From Nemertoderma westbladi (Eukaryota; Xenacoelomorpha; Nemertodermatida; Nemertodermatidae), in the NCBI GenBank assembly GCA_032718475.1, contig JAUCBJ010001055.1, forward strand, positions 1 to 55,118: DNA of 55,118 nucleotides, written 5' to 3'. This document shows, in pieces, positions 9,301 through 19,044 of the stretch; positions within the stretch are counted from its first letter, which is position 1; each line of letters starts with the position of its first letter. The notes below the pieces were generated by a model. That model saw nothing but the letters and a program-made list of their open reading frames with translations. It was not told where the DNA came from and made no database searches. Position numbers and translations under genes: made by a program.

Positions 9301-10358
9301 TGGGGAATACCAGTTACTCTGTCCACCGGAAAACTTAAATTCGAAAAATCAAACATGTTTAGGAAAGGAGTATATGTTGAAATTCTTTTGATATTATTTT
9401 GTTTTCTATCAATTTTCTTATAATTCGCGGCGGCTAATACTGCGTATTTAAAGCATTCCCCCAGCGGGCAGTCTACGCTTACGCTACATTTTTTATTTAA
9501 TAATAATTTAGAATTATTGAAGCCTTGACCCTTTAAATAGGGGTTGCGTTGGGATCGCGCAATCTCAATAGTTATTCGCTCGATGGCTATTATGCGCCAA
9601 CCCGAGCCGAGACAGAGAAACACGCTTAACAGTTGATCGATACGATTGACGGCGCTAGAAAACCAGTTATTAAAGTCACTATTATTCAGAATTTGATTAT
9701 TGTTACCGCTAGATTTAAAACAGAACGATTCAATTTGAAATCCCTCGCTGGTTTCACGCTCCATTACGATATTGATTGTAAGCCAGACTCTTAAAAAAGT
9801 TCCCAAAGCACTTTGTAGATGGCTACTAACGTGTTCTTGAATGTGTGGAAAATTTTCGTTTAATGTTAATTCAGCATCGAGTCTTGTTTCTGCGAGGTCG
9901 TTGTTATAGGTAAACAGTCGTCCGTGTGCGCTTCCGTTGGAGGGAGGTTGAAAGGGATTGTTTGGGGAAATAGAATCTCGCGAAGTTGAAGGTTCATTAT
10001 TGGAGCCGCCGCCGCCGACTTGTTCTGGAGTAGAGTTGATGGTGGATGAGTGGGAGGTAGTCGGAGTTTTGCGTTTCCGCGAAAAAAGTCGAGTATAGCA
10101 TTCATGCTCAGTAAAGGATGACAGGGTGAGCGAATCCCCGCAGCGGCAATCGGCTGGCTCGTTTACGTAACTAAATCCTGTTCCCCCCTGAGGACACGAA
10201 ATAAGATGGCCAACCAGTGTCTTCTTTGCCGAGGACCAAGTCGGGCAGCAGTCGCATCTATATTGCACGAAATGAGTTTTAATATGAGATTTTAGATGAT
10301 CGCTCCGCATCTCTTTGTCGCAGATGGGGCAGCTGACTTTATTGGTTGATCTTGGCAT
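6306..10358 (-). CDS. polB: Polinton protein-primed family B DNA polymerase with zinc fingers
   Basis: 1350-aa replicative polymerase from ATG to stop without interruption. The N-terminus has C2H2-type fingers (CPICDKEM...H...H near residue 10; CDCCPTW...H...C; CRCGDSL...H). A further finger CECCLRGF lies near residue 430, and an HNH-like zinc block CYVCNC...RDHDHYSGEYRG lies near 580-620. Exonuclease motifs: FCIYADIETIL (Exo I), FYIIFHNLRKFDMHLLL (Exo II) and YLVLDVTLLADTFEQFR (Exo III). Polymerase motifs: DANNLYGCAL (A), LMNNALYGKCL (B), LAGDTDSLML (C), then LKPKVYSF. All catalytic acidic residues are present. Insertions typical of the protein-primed group (TPR1/2 region) lie between Exo III and motif A. 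The usual Polinton PolB is around 1000-1300 aa, so this is full length. A splice-acceptor-like TTTTTCTAG precedes the ATG by seven bases. Confidence 0.96.
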   Translation of the reverse strand: MPRSTNKVSCPICDKEMRSDHLKSHIKTHFVQYRCDCCPTWSSAKKTLVGHLISCPQGGTGFSYVNEPADCRCGDSLTLSSFTEHECYTRLFSRKRKTPTTSHSSTINSTPEQVGGGGSNNEPSTSRDSISPNNPFQPPSNGSAHGRLFTYNNDLAETRLDAELTLNENFPHIQEHVSSHLQSALGTFLRVWLTINIVMERETSEGFQIESFCFKSSGNNNQILNNSDFNNWFSSAVNRIDQLLSVFLCLGSGWRIIAIERITIEIARSQRNPYLKGQGFNNSKLLLNKKCSVSVDCPLGECFKYAVLAAANYKKIDRKQNNIKRISTYTPFLNMFDFSNLSFPVDRVTGIPQFLKANPIYCINLLYWSNTEELSILSQPDSAHCSGKTVLNLLFIEATSKNPAHYVAITDIDRLINSKDSNSNKTHCECCLRGFYTDKSLEEHREQCYTGKRQLEYMPENLLVKFDRYDKTLSPPFCIYADIETILEPTNNIKLPQKHIASAAAFYTVPNQKLINPPKTDVQIFRDDGSNHVMRDFLTAMESHCRELYDWSISSTNTHAPMQLTTSQQTDFNNATQCYVCNCNLTPDSHNLNLNDNLSTKVRDHDHYSGEYRGASCVSCNRKLSLKRNNFYIIFHNLRKFDMHLLLKEGMTDSSRTHWKMTVIPKNTETYIHLKVSFPIDPSTPTANAKESISINFLDSYQFMTASLDNLSSYLTKNNSNLATAIPHTLAQMTRLYPIISDNTIKNKGVFPYSYIQNISNLYETTLPPIESFYNDLKLEQCSADNYQHALTTWDELNCLTIFDYMIGYLVLDVTLLADTFEQFRSLCLTNYGLEPLMYFTAPGLTYDAALKFTQSEIQLLSDASIYSDFETNIRGGLVFLNTHSVDANIPDKPDYDSSLPEKYLIPIDANNLYGCALSQKLPYANIKLVTTPIDLATVDASGDTGYYCIVDLHYPKEIHDLTADLPLGVEKMSVPKSFLSEYMEDLWEHYNLTDTATCRPYNDTCTKLLLHQFNKVEYGIHIKLLQLYLKLGLKLTQVHRVYSFSQKYIFKDYISFNTNKRQSANNPFEVLFYKLMNNALYGKCLQKVRDRVSFRLCNSDEQCDLLLAKPNHESFVVFTPNLSGHTFTKEAVCLNQGVFIGCTILDLSKLQMYDLFYNKLKPLEQKLGCQIRCLAGDTDSLMLSVTNTPQLTFLRAMFEGGFLDTSNYSTTHPLYTIKHKAALGFIKDESCGLQYKQWVFLKPKVYSFQSYDAPIKKTAKGVSRSVVTKQLTHEDYADCFENEAMLFRYNSTFTSRKHQIFTGHVYKKALTLWDTKSYWSSKYSSKPYGHYSTKLVRPTKRVVIPPTRI

Positions 10359-10364
10359 CTTGAA

Positions 10365-10420
10365 TCTAGAAAAATATGTTGATTATTTATAAAAAAATAA
10401 AAAATACTGTATACGTGCTA
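10365..10420 (-). promoter_or_regulatory. Leader segment of polB with splice-acceptor-like end; duplicated at 11,446-11,492
   Basis: Read on the minus strand, an AT-rich pyrimidine tract ends in TTTTTCTAG and then seven bases lead into the polymerase ATG. A near copy of the segment lies at 11,446-11,492, at the far side of two of the decayed small-gene copies. So the polymerase leader was duplicated together with that block. Splicing is inferred from sequence only. Confidence 0.4.
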
Positions 10421-10864
10421 AAAATAAAGTAAAACAGTAGGTATTAATCGGTTACTAGGCAACAATACTGTGTTTGTACAGTTAGGCCTATTGCTGTATT
10501 GTAGCAATCAGTCAGTGAAACATAAAGCAGACAGTCGGCAGTGTCTAGTGCAGTAGTGTTAGTGTACCAGCGGTTAGATAGTGGCGATAACCAAGACACA
10601 ATAGCGATGGCAGTTATTTTTCGTGGAAAGAGGGTCTATAAACAGCAGTCAACAGTCAGTCAGTGCAGTAGTGCTAGTGAAAAGTCTGCCAGAAGTCAGA
10701 CGTACCGCTAGCGCTAACCAATACAAATCAACGATAGGCCTAGCTAATCGCTGTGTGAGATCTCCTCAGTTAGTCAGTATGATTTATAGTGAAAACTGCA
10801 GTAATCATTGTTGATCAGTAGGATCTAGGCTAACTCGAATGAAGCGGTATCGGTAGTTGGATAG
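10421..10864. other. Non-coding Polinton upstream region with CAGTCAGT-type short repeats
   Basis: No convincing gene. Short repeats of CAGTCAGT and CAGTAGTGYTAGTG recur (about 10,508-10,570 and 10,640-10,680). The plus-strand 63-codon frame at 10,623 has no recognisable features. The region probably lies between the polymerase promoter and the right end of the element. Confidence 0.4.
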
Positions 10865-11009
10865 ACAAGCAGATAGGTAGATGTAGGCCTATTGATCGAA
10901 TGCTTCGATCATGGTTTAGGCTATCGGTACCACCGCAGTCTGACAGTAATTAATAATGAGCCAACTGCAATACTGTTGTACCGGTAGATAATAAATGTAA
11001 ATTGTTTGC

Positions 11010-11162
11010 TAGCGGCGTCGATGGAGATGGTGGAAGGGAAGGCAGATTTTACTTACGGTGTTAGTAAATATTCACGGAAAGAAGAAGATTGGAAGTTCGT
11101 GAAGAAGTTGGTTGACGTGGACGACGAGAGAATTTATTTACCGATAGAACGGAATGGTATCT
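11010..11162 (+). pseudogene. Small-gene copy 1, short frame ending early
   Basis: A frame from the ATG at about 11,021 includes ADFTYGVSKYSRKEEDW and LVDVDDERIYLPIERNGI, then meets an early TGA. The remaining coding sequence seen in copies 2 and 3 continues downstream out of frame. The 5' part also differs by an inserted GGGAA-type stretch. No known domain was recognised. Confidence 0.4.
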
Positions 11163-11252
11163 GAAATTAGAAATATTGGAATATTACGCGATGGATACGC
11201 GGAAAGTTTGTTGTCGACGATGAGCGATAACGCGGCGAAATGACAGACACCG

Positions 11253-11441
11253 GCAGATTTTACTTACGGTGTTAGTAAATATTCACGGAAAGATGAAGTT
11301 TGGACGTTCGCGAGGAAGTTGGTTGACGTGGACGACGAGAGAATTTATCAACCGATAGAACGGAATGGTATCGGAAGAATATTACGCGGCGGATACGCGG
11401 AAAGTTTGTTGTCGACGATGAGCGATAACACGGCGAAATGA
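11253..11441 (+). pseudogene. Small-gene copy 2, open frame without a start codon
   Basis: 63 codons including the stop, open from GCA at 11,253 to TGA at 11,441. It reads from ADFTYGVSKYSRKDEVW through LVDVDDERIYQPIERNGI to GYAESLLSTMSDNTAK. It lacks an ATG and the first exon-like part present in copies 1 and 3. It is the longest in-frame version of the shared core. The composition is charged and it ends in a predicted helix. Function unknown. Confidence 0.4.
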
Positions 11442-11614
11442 CACTAGAAAAATAAGTTGATTATTTGTAAAAAGATAAAAAATACTGTAAGCAGATAGAC
11501 AGATGTAGGCCTATTGATCGAATGCCTCGATCACGGTTTAGGGTATCGGTAGCACCGCAGTCTGACAGTAATTAATAATGAGCCTACTGCAATACTGTTG
11601 TACAGGTAGACATT

Positions 11615-11860
11615 ATGTCTAAATGTAAATTGTTTGCTAGCGGCGTCGATGGAGATGGTGGAAGGCAGATTTTACTTACGGTATTAGTAAATATTCACGG
11701 AAAGAAGAAGTTTGGAAGTTCGGTGGCGATGAGGAAGTTGGTTGCCGTGGACGACGAGAGAGTTTATTTACCGATAGAACGGAGTGGTATCGGAAAAATA
11801 TTACGCGACGGATACGCGGAAAGTTTGTTATCGACGATGAACGATAACGCGGCGAAATGA
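11615..11860 (+). pseudogene. Small-gene copy 3, 81-codon frame (likely frame-shifted)
   Basis: An ATG at 11,615 opens 81 codons ending at TGA 11,858-11,860. The last two thirds (VAVDDERVYLPIERSGIGKI, then GYAESLLSTMNDNAAK) align with copies 1 and 2. The part between Gly16 and Met39 is in a different frame from the other copies, so it looks frame-shifted by a small indel rather than functional. It is oriented opposite to the Polinton's main genes. It could be a small early gene of the element, now decayed. Confidence 0.4.
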
Positions 11861-11861
11861 C

Positions 11862-12818
11862 AACTATATAAGTGGGTTGTTGACTGATGATAACAAATAA
11901 ATATTCTTAATAAATAATATTAAATTCGAAAACAAAATAATGGTAAATGATGTTAATCGTAACTTGCAATTGAAATAATGATCTAATATATTGGCGGGGA
12001 TGTATTAAATAGCAATTCGGTTAGTAAGGGAGGCCCTTGTCTCTTAAATGAGCCAATCAGAACGCAGCAGTAGAAATGAAGCCCGCTGATTGGTTGTTCA
12101 TGCATAAGCGGTTACCAGGGCAACTTCTCGTGTTGATGAATCTATTAGAAAACCCCCGTAGACATCTTGACTAATTATGTTGAGTTGGCTGTATAACAGA
12201 AGCAGGTCTGGTGCAAAGGAAAGGGATTAGTAGAGAGGAATGCGTGATTAGTGGCGCTTCATTGTTATGATACGGGCTGCCTGGATATAGGAAAGGGACA
12301 AAGCGACGCCGGCTATAGTGGGAACAATGGAGGGCCGCTTGAGCATTAGCCTTGGGCGATATATGGATTTGCTGTAGTCAAGGTCGCGATGGGATTATTA
12401 GTGAGTCATCGAGGGGCTGCTAACAGCCGGGACCGCTGATTTATATTTGCCTTGGGGGGTATACGTATAGATTCACTGCCTGTCGTATCTAGTTAATGAA
12501 TAATGATGGCAGAGGAGGGGTCCCCTGCCGATGAACGTAGTTGATGTTGCCGGGAATGTGGTGAACGGGGGATGCAATAGGTAATTATAAAGATAAATAT
12601 AGACAATATGTCATAGTGATCTCACTAGTAATATAAAAACTAATTATTCTAAAAATAAAAATCAATGTATAAAGTAAAAGTTAATACAATTAATTAATTT
12701 AAAATAAAGTACAAATGAATAATTAATTTAAAATTAAATACGAATAAATAAAGTAAAATAAAAATAATTAATTAAAATTAGGTACAAATAAATAAGTATT
12801 AATGAATAAAAGAGCTGC
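11862..12818. other. Non-coding; AT-rich imperfect repeats at 12,640-12,815
   Basis: No gene seen. About 12,640-12,815 is made of short imperfect repeats of TTAATTAATTTAAAATAAA type. The transition out of the Polinton lies somewhere near here, but without the left terminal inverted repeat the right end cannot be fixed. Confidence 0.4.
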
Positions 12819-12843
12819 GGTGTCACTTATGACACCCTCTTGA

Positions 12844-13123
12844 GTCCTCTCTGTGACAGTTGGACCCAACTCATGACTCATCGCTTAGGAATGTGACACC
12901 TTGGGTGTCATTGGCGCCAGACTGTCTGGGTGACACCTCCCAATTAGGCTAATTAGACCCTAATTGACAGGTGTCATCAATTAATTAGTACAATTAAACC
13001 CTAATAGGGTCTAATTAGCCTAATTGGGAGGTGTCACCCAGACAGTCTGGCGCCAATGACACCCAAGGTGTCACATTCCTAAGCGATGAGTCATGAGTTG
13101 GGTCCAACTGTCACAGAGAGGAC
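12844..13123. repeat. Perfect 119-bp inverted repeat (foldback/MITE-like), 42-bp loop
   Basis: The left arm 12,844-12,962 is the exact reverse complement of the right arm 13,005-13,123. The arms begin GTCCTCTCTGTGACAG and enclose 42 bp of AT-rich DNA. With a one-base indel the pairing extends a few bases further outward. The heptamer GGTGTCA or its complement occurs nine times between 12,819 and 13,075, including an outer small palindrome GGTGTCActtaTGACACC at 12,819-12,836. No ORF lies inside. It is probably a foldback or MITE-type element; a clear target duplication was not found. Confidence 0.85.
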
Positions 13124-13189
13124 CAAGACCCTACTACTGTTGGAGTTGATTTTAACACTGAATTTTTAAGTTTTATAATGGCGGTACTA

Positions 13190-13480
13190 GAATTATCAAT
13201 TCTGCCGTTAAAAAAATATCGTATATTCTGTTTTATCGATAGTTATAGTTAATTTGTTGTCAATAAGCCAATCCGATACTTTAACTATTTCAGTATTTTC
13301 CGTCTGCGCGTTAGATTTTGCATATGATTCGAGATGCACATCAATGACGTATCGTCAGCAAACAGGGTCGTTATATATGTTGACGTCGACGGTAGGTCAT
13401 TGACATATCAAAAATAACAAAGGACCCAGGACAGATCCCTGTGGAATTCCGCAAGAAATTCCAAGCCAGTCCGATTACAT
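13190..13480 (-). pseudogene. LINE reverse-transcriptase fragment (motifs B-C)
   Basis: On the minus strand a broken frame reads a GIPQGSVLGPLLF-like stretch, a stop, then YVNDLPS and LFADDTSLM. These are RT motif B and the catalytic FADD of motif C, in a CR1/Jockey-type context. It decays into stops downstream. It abuts, head to head, another RT fragment on the plus strand. Dead remnant. Confidence 0.7.
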
Positions 13481-13484
13481 AGAC

Positions 13485-14160
13485 CTACAGTCAGATACAT
13501 AGACCTTAATAAAGCGTTCGATACGCTAGATCACAACGTTATCTTAAAAAAAAATTATCCTGTTATGGTGTACGAGGATCTCAACTTAATTTATTCAAGG
13601 ATTACCTAACAGATCGAACCCAATACGTCTCTATCGATTCAACAATATCCACACTTCATACTATTCTATACGGTATACCACAGGGAAGCTTGCCGGGACC
13701 CCTGCTGTTCCTTATATACATAAATGACCTTCCTAACGCCGTAAACTAGTTGTATCGTTATATTGCAGACGACACAATACATACAATACAATGTACAGCT
13801 CAAAATCACTCACCAAACTAGTAACTACCATCAACAATAACTTAATTAAACTTACTGATTGGCTTATAGATAATAATAAACTATCATTGAACCTTGCAAA
13901 GACGTAATATTGTATATTTACAAACCATCATTACGACTCACTTCAAAAAATTAAAGTAAACATCAAAAGTAAAAAAAGTTAAAATCACATAAAAGTAAAA
14001 GAAACTTCAACTGGGAAATATTTAGGCATTCACATTGATAGCAAATTGTAATGGAAGACCCATATTGCAGTAACGCTGAATAAAATGTCTAAAATAGGTG
14101 GATTATTTTATAAAACACGACATTATTTTCCCATGAATATATACTGCGCATCATTATTAC
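13485..14160 (+). pseudogene. LINE reverse-transcriptase fragment (motif A to thumb)
   Basis: On the plus strand, frames broken by indels and stops read YIDLNKAFDTLDHN (motif A), GIPQGSLPGPLLFLIYIND (motif B region) and YIADDT (motif C). A decayed thumb region with WKTHIA-like sequence follows up to about 14,150. The order is that of a non-LTR reverse transcriptase of CR1/Jockey type. It overlaps in content with the minus-strand fragment next to it, so the two come from different copies. Confidence 0.75.
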
Positions 14161-14164
14161 TTTT

Positions 14165-15528
14165 CCCTGGTTCATCCTTATTTACAGTACTAGTATCTAC
14201 TGTATTATACTATAGATACTACTGTGGATGCACTAAAATTTAGTTTATTAAAATTTTTGATTTTATCAAATAAAAGTATTAAATATACCCCCGCCCCATC
14301 CCAACACCTTGATAGTGTAGTATAAATGTAGTACTCAATACAATATAATAAATAATAGTACCGTATAATACTATCAATATAAAGGGCGGTGTTGACTCCC
14401 CCCCAACTTGTTGTTTTATGTCTTACAGCCTTGGAGTTTTATAGGCAATGTACTGGTAACATTCGTAACGTCCCGGCAGGTGAAATGCCAGATATACCAG
14501 TTGCTCTATTGTATGTAGTACTAATTTATCAGTATTGCCATAGTTCCTTATTTTAGTTCTAATGTAATCCGCCCTAGTCTATTGCATTGCAATGGTGCCG
14601 GGAACTGGAAAGCAAAAGGGTTGGATGTTTTGAAGGAAATAATTTACTCCGTTTACATTTACATCAATTATGGAGAATATTATTATTATTACCCAAATAT
14701 GTATATATTTTCCAAATATGCTTCGTTTAGTTTTCGTTTCGTTATGCCATCCATGCCTACAACTACTACACAACAACTTCAACACTACTATACTAAAATC
14801 AGTATACAATAATAAGCCAGGTATTAATATGGAGATTACTATGTTCCGAGTTTCAAACTGTGTTCGTCTCTCAGAAGCAAAGACACTAATCGAATTGCAA
14901 TTAATACCGTCACTGATGTTAGGGGGGAGGCCAGCTGATTGAATTCTAAGCAATACTGCGTCGTTCAAATGTTTTATTTGTAAATCTTCAGATTTCCTTA
15001 CTGTAAGAAAATCGTGTCTGTTTGTTTGTCTGCCTCACTGTCTGTTTGTCACACGAAAGGCTCCGAAACTATCCGTTCAATTGTGTTGTAAAGCAATTTT
15101 CAGAAAAATACAGTAATTAGTTTTTGTAAAAAATGAAATAAACGAAAAGTGCCATAGACGCACTGGTAAAATAACACCAATAACAGCTGGTGTTCATGAT
15201 GAAAAATGGCTTACACCCTATGTAATGGATTTCTACTCAGGCTTAGTATAAATCGATGAGGTTGCCAAGATTATTGTACTTAGTACACCCATACTGTTTG
15301 CTTAGGCCCTACTGCCTAATTTAATTTAATGATAATTTCGTGCATAATAGATGTAAATTACACATTAGCACAGCATAAGTAACAAATTTAGAGATAATAA
15401 TAAAGCACAATACAGCGATTAATAATGAAAAACGTACGTGAATGTAATAAACACAAGTAATGTAATACGTATTTATAAACAACATGAATAAATAATTGAA
15501 AAGAAAAGAAATATTATTAGACAACACA
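14165..15528. other. No gene seen; scattered repeat debris
   Basis: AT-rich intergenic DNA. The string GCAAAGACACYAATCGAATT near 14,876 recurs near 18,808, on the far side of the LINE, so a dispersed repeat is present on both sides. The 129-codon minus-strand frame at 14,579-14,968 overlaps plus-strand frames and shows no family features. The last part up to 15,528 is probably the 3' untranslated region of the LINE that follows. Confidence 0.4.
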
Positions 15529-18500
15529 CTAACTAGAACAAATATAATTCAATATTTCAGTTAGCTCATTTACATTAAAACCAGGTACCTGAAGGATCGA
15601 ATGTTTACAGTCAATTAATTCTCTACACATATTAATATACGAAAAATGGTAATCCTTTACAAACCATCGAATATCGTTACATAATTTAGGAAAAAGCTTA
15701 GAGATAGGTACTTTACATTTATTCGAAATATTCTTAATATTATATCCGCTAGTGGATCTACAATCAAACAAGGTAATATTGGCTAGAAATCTTATAGTGG
15801 GTTTGTCTGAATACAAAACTGTACTGGCAAATTTAATAAAACGTGAGCATAACATTGAATGTGGATAAGGAAAATCTAATAAACCTTCGATGAAATATCT
15901 ATGTGTGTTGTACGGTAAAGCACATACTAAACGAACGTTAATATTCCAACTTGTGATTAATTTAGTACAAATATCACCAAAAAGGTTCCAGAGATTACTA
16001 CCGTAGAAACTAGTTGCGTAAATTCGCTGAATTTGTAAAATACTATTGGGATGGGAGAAATGAAATTCCTGACGTAGTGAACTTAATTTACCTATAAATT
16101 TAGCACGTTTACAATTTATATCAGTATTAAATAAACACGAAAAATCAAATGAGTTACCGAGATGCATTGCCTCTTTCACCCACGCCAAAACACCAAAACA
16201 ACTCCGTTTAATGAAATCATAACGGAAGGGGGGTTAAACTTAAAACCAAATGGAACACATTTAGATTTACTTTTACCTGGATCTACGTTAGTACTAAAAC
16301 TCATATTAAATTCTGATGCAAATTGAACACAAATAGAAAGCATGCGCTGTAATCCTAAAATGGATGGGCATAATAATAATATCTCATCGGCGTAAACAAA
16401 ACAGCCTAAAAACCGTAGACCTATATGGCATCCCAAATTACTTTCCCGTAAACGGATTATTAATTTGTTAATTACCAGACAAAATAGAATAGGCGATGAG
16501 ATATACTAAATACTAGAAATATTAGAAATACTAAAAGAATTTGAAAAAGCTGATCCCCATCTTACACAGCATGATTGACCTTTATACATCCAAATAAGAA
16601 CCCTAAGAAATAACGGTGAAAAGCCCTTCTTTAATAACTCCAAAAATAAAGACTTCCATTCGATCATATCGAAGGCCTTAGTTAAGTCTAGAAAACTCCC
16701 AAACACGGGTGTTGAACACCTCTTATAAAAAGAAATTGTTTCCTTAGCCGCCCAGCTACACATAGTGGTACTAGAGTTGCGCTGGAAACCAAACTGTAGT
16801 TCATCTAATTTAAAGTTATCTTCCTGAGAAATTAGTATAACCCATTCAAAAACTTTAATAATTAATGATGAAATCGCAATAGCCCTATAATTAGTAGAAG
16901 ATGTCATACTCCCAAGTTTATCTTTAATTATTGGTACAAGAGCAAAATGCAATAAAAATAATGGTACATATCCCTGTACTACAAATGCTTCGAATAGGTT
17001 AGAAAGATGTTCTGCTAAATCAACGTTAGCGTTCTTTAAACAGTCTGAATTAAAAATATTATCGACATCTGACTTAGCAGATTTCAACTTATTTAGTGCA
17101 CAAGTAACTATTTCCGGTGTAATTAAATCACAAACCGATGAATTTAAACTAGAAATTTGTTCATTAATACTACTTTCAATAAATGATAAATCAGAGTCGT
17201 ACCCTCTATTAAATAAATCCTTATATATAGAAGCGAACTCATTAGCAATAGAAATATCATCAGTTGCACCGTCTACAGTAGAACTACAACCAGTGGAGCT
17301 ATTGCCTCTTAAATTACGTATTTCTGAAAATATATTAATACTAGAATTTGTTAAACAGGCATTTAGTAACTTATCCTTATTTATGAAGTCTACTTTTCTT
17401 TTCAGTCTACGCACAGCAAACTTATACTGTGCTCTAGAAGTACGTCTCATGTGGAATAAATTACCCGAACTCGCATTAGGTTTTCCTGCGGATAACCATA
17501 AACTATGCCAGAATATAGCATCTTCTTTGAATGGTCGTACGTACTCATTCCAACCTGGAAGAGTATAGCCCATATTTCTGTTACTATTGCCACCAGACCC
17601 TGGTAGCACAGAAGCGGCATCATTAAGAGCTTCTAGTATCTTACTGGTATAGTCATCAATATTACCTATATGACTTAAATCCTCACAAAAAATATCAGCA
17701 CAAACTGTACATGTTAAATTACTTAACCGATCAGAAAGAGTTTGTTTAAATAGTTCTTGCTGCTCGTTATTAGCTTTACGAAAATTTGGCTTTGAAGGAC
17801 ACTCTCTAAGCACATTGGAATCTTCTAAATTATCTACATAAAATTTAAAATAAATAGGTGAGTGGTCAGACAAATTAGCACCCGAGTGTGCAACCCCAGC
17901 TTCATAACTTGCAAACAATAAAGATTGAGAAACTATAAAATGATCTAAAGTAGAGAAAAATAAGTCATCATTCTGATTGAAAATACATGTATAATCGATA
18001 TCAAATTTATCCCATGTAACTAACAGATTATTATCACTAACAAACTTACGGAGGTGGTTAACATGAGCTGTCTGCCTAGAAAAGTCGGCATTAAAATCAC
18101 CAGTTACTAAAATATTATTACTATTGGCACTATTTACAATATTGAGAATTTCATTCATAACTTCCAAATATCTGACTCTTTATTCCTAGAAGCCACTGGG
18201 AAATATGTGTTAATCAGAACGATACCTTTTGAATTTGGGAATGTCAGTTTATTCCTAGAATCCACTGGGAAATATGTGTTAATCAGAACGATATCTTTTG
18301 AATTTGGGAATGTCAGATTAACATGTTGCAACCGTTTGCTGTTAGTCTTAATTAAAGACACATATTTAGAGATCGACTTTTTAACCAAAACACAGAGACC
18401 AGCCGAAGCTCGCCCGCGATGTTCTGGATTACTGCCTGAGTAGAATGCTGGAACAAAGTAGCAGTCAAAGTTCGGAAAACGTCGTCTTAAATAATTAAAG

Positions 18501-18592
18501 TTATCTTTCTGAATAAAAAGTTCTTGCAGACAAATAATGTCCGCACTGAACTCCACTCCCTTACAAACTTGTAAACTACTATTGTAGCCTTA
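15529..18592 (-). pseudogene. Nearly full-length non-LTR retrotransposon (endonuclease + RT), frame-broken
   Basis: Read on the minus strand from about 18,592. The endonuclease starts just inside its N-terminus (FSADIICLQE), continues with ASAGLCVLVKKSISKYVSL, then LVTGDFNAD and ANLSDHSPIYF, so key EEP residues are visible. The RT follows: NYRAIAISS, FGFQRNSS, SFLDLTKAFDMIEW (motif A), then VYADEILLL where motif C should read YADD. A C-terminal segment of 219 codons follows (stop at 15,529). Frame breaks lie near 18,160, 16,505 and 16,180. The second catalytic Asp of YADD is Glu, so the RT would be dead even without frameshifts. A 69-bp in-frame tandem duplication sits in the endonuclease. 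The clade is uncertain, CR1/Jockey-like rather than RTE. Confidence 0.85.
18180..18317. repeat. 69-bp tandem duplication inside the LINE endonuclease
   Basis: Two copies at a period of 69 bp, differing at a few positions, duplicate 23 codons in frame (LTFPNSK..VLINTYFPV..RNK). The duplication lengthens the endonuclease domain without adding a stop. Confidence 0.85.
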
Positions 18593-18984
18593 GTGTGTGT
18601 TAAATATTTCATACAGCTGATAGCCGCCTTATCAGTTAATGTATGGGAGAATGTGAATTATTACTAATACCAGGTGAATTAATTTTAGTAATAATGTAGG
18701 CTTTCAACTGTAGCACTGTACTGTAGGATAATAATAATGAATGGAGAGGGACCCAACTACACTACGTTTGTTTGTTCTTATAGCTGGCTTTTTATTAACT
18801 GTGTTCAAGCAAAGACACCAATCGAATTGCAATAAATACCGAAAAAGTACTAAAAATAGCGAAAATATTCACTGCATGTCAGTGAAAATTACTTTATACA
18901 GAGCCCAGGGCCACGCTGAATCCAATGGTATTTTCCTCATATCGCGAGAGCCAGTAGTTTAGGAGGAGATAGAGGAACAAACAA

Positions 18985-19026
18985 ACATACATACATACAT
19001 ACATACATACATACATACATACATAC
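18985..19026. repeat. (ACAT)n microsatellite
   Basis: About ten ACAT repeats followed by a short CA run. It abuts the 5' end of the LINE tail fragment that begins near 19,045. Confidence 0.9.
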
Positions 19027-19044
19027 ACACACAATTTGAGCTTT

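Larger units (their letters stand above)
10865..11861 (+). repeat. Triplicated block containing a small decayed gene
   Basis: A segment of about 375 bp at 10,865-11,240 reappears at about 11,485-11,861, and its coding half appears a third time at 11,245-11,441. All three share a core encoding VDVDDERIYLPIER-like and GYAESLLSTMSDN-like peptides before a TGA. Unit boundaries carry a copied polymerase leader sequence (11,446-11,492). Differences are mostly small insertions or deletions, so the copies have drifted since duplication. The block adjoins the polymerase gene and probably belongs to the right end of the Polinton. Confidence 0.75.

Noticed and set aside
9866-10105. 79-codon minus-strand ORF overlapping the polB N-terminus.
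   Set aside because: It is an alternative frame of the low-complexity Pro/Ser-rich linker in the polymerase.
14579-14968. 129-codon minus-strand ORF.
   Set aside because: No family features, overlapping frames on the other strand of the same AT-rich DNA, and part of it is a dispersed repeat shared with 18.8 kb.
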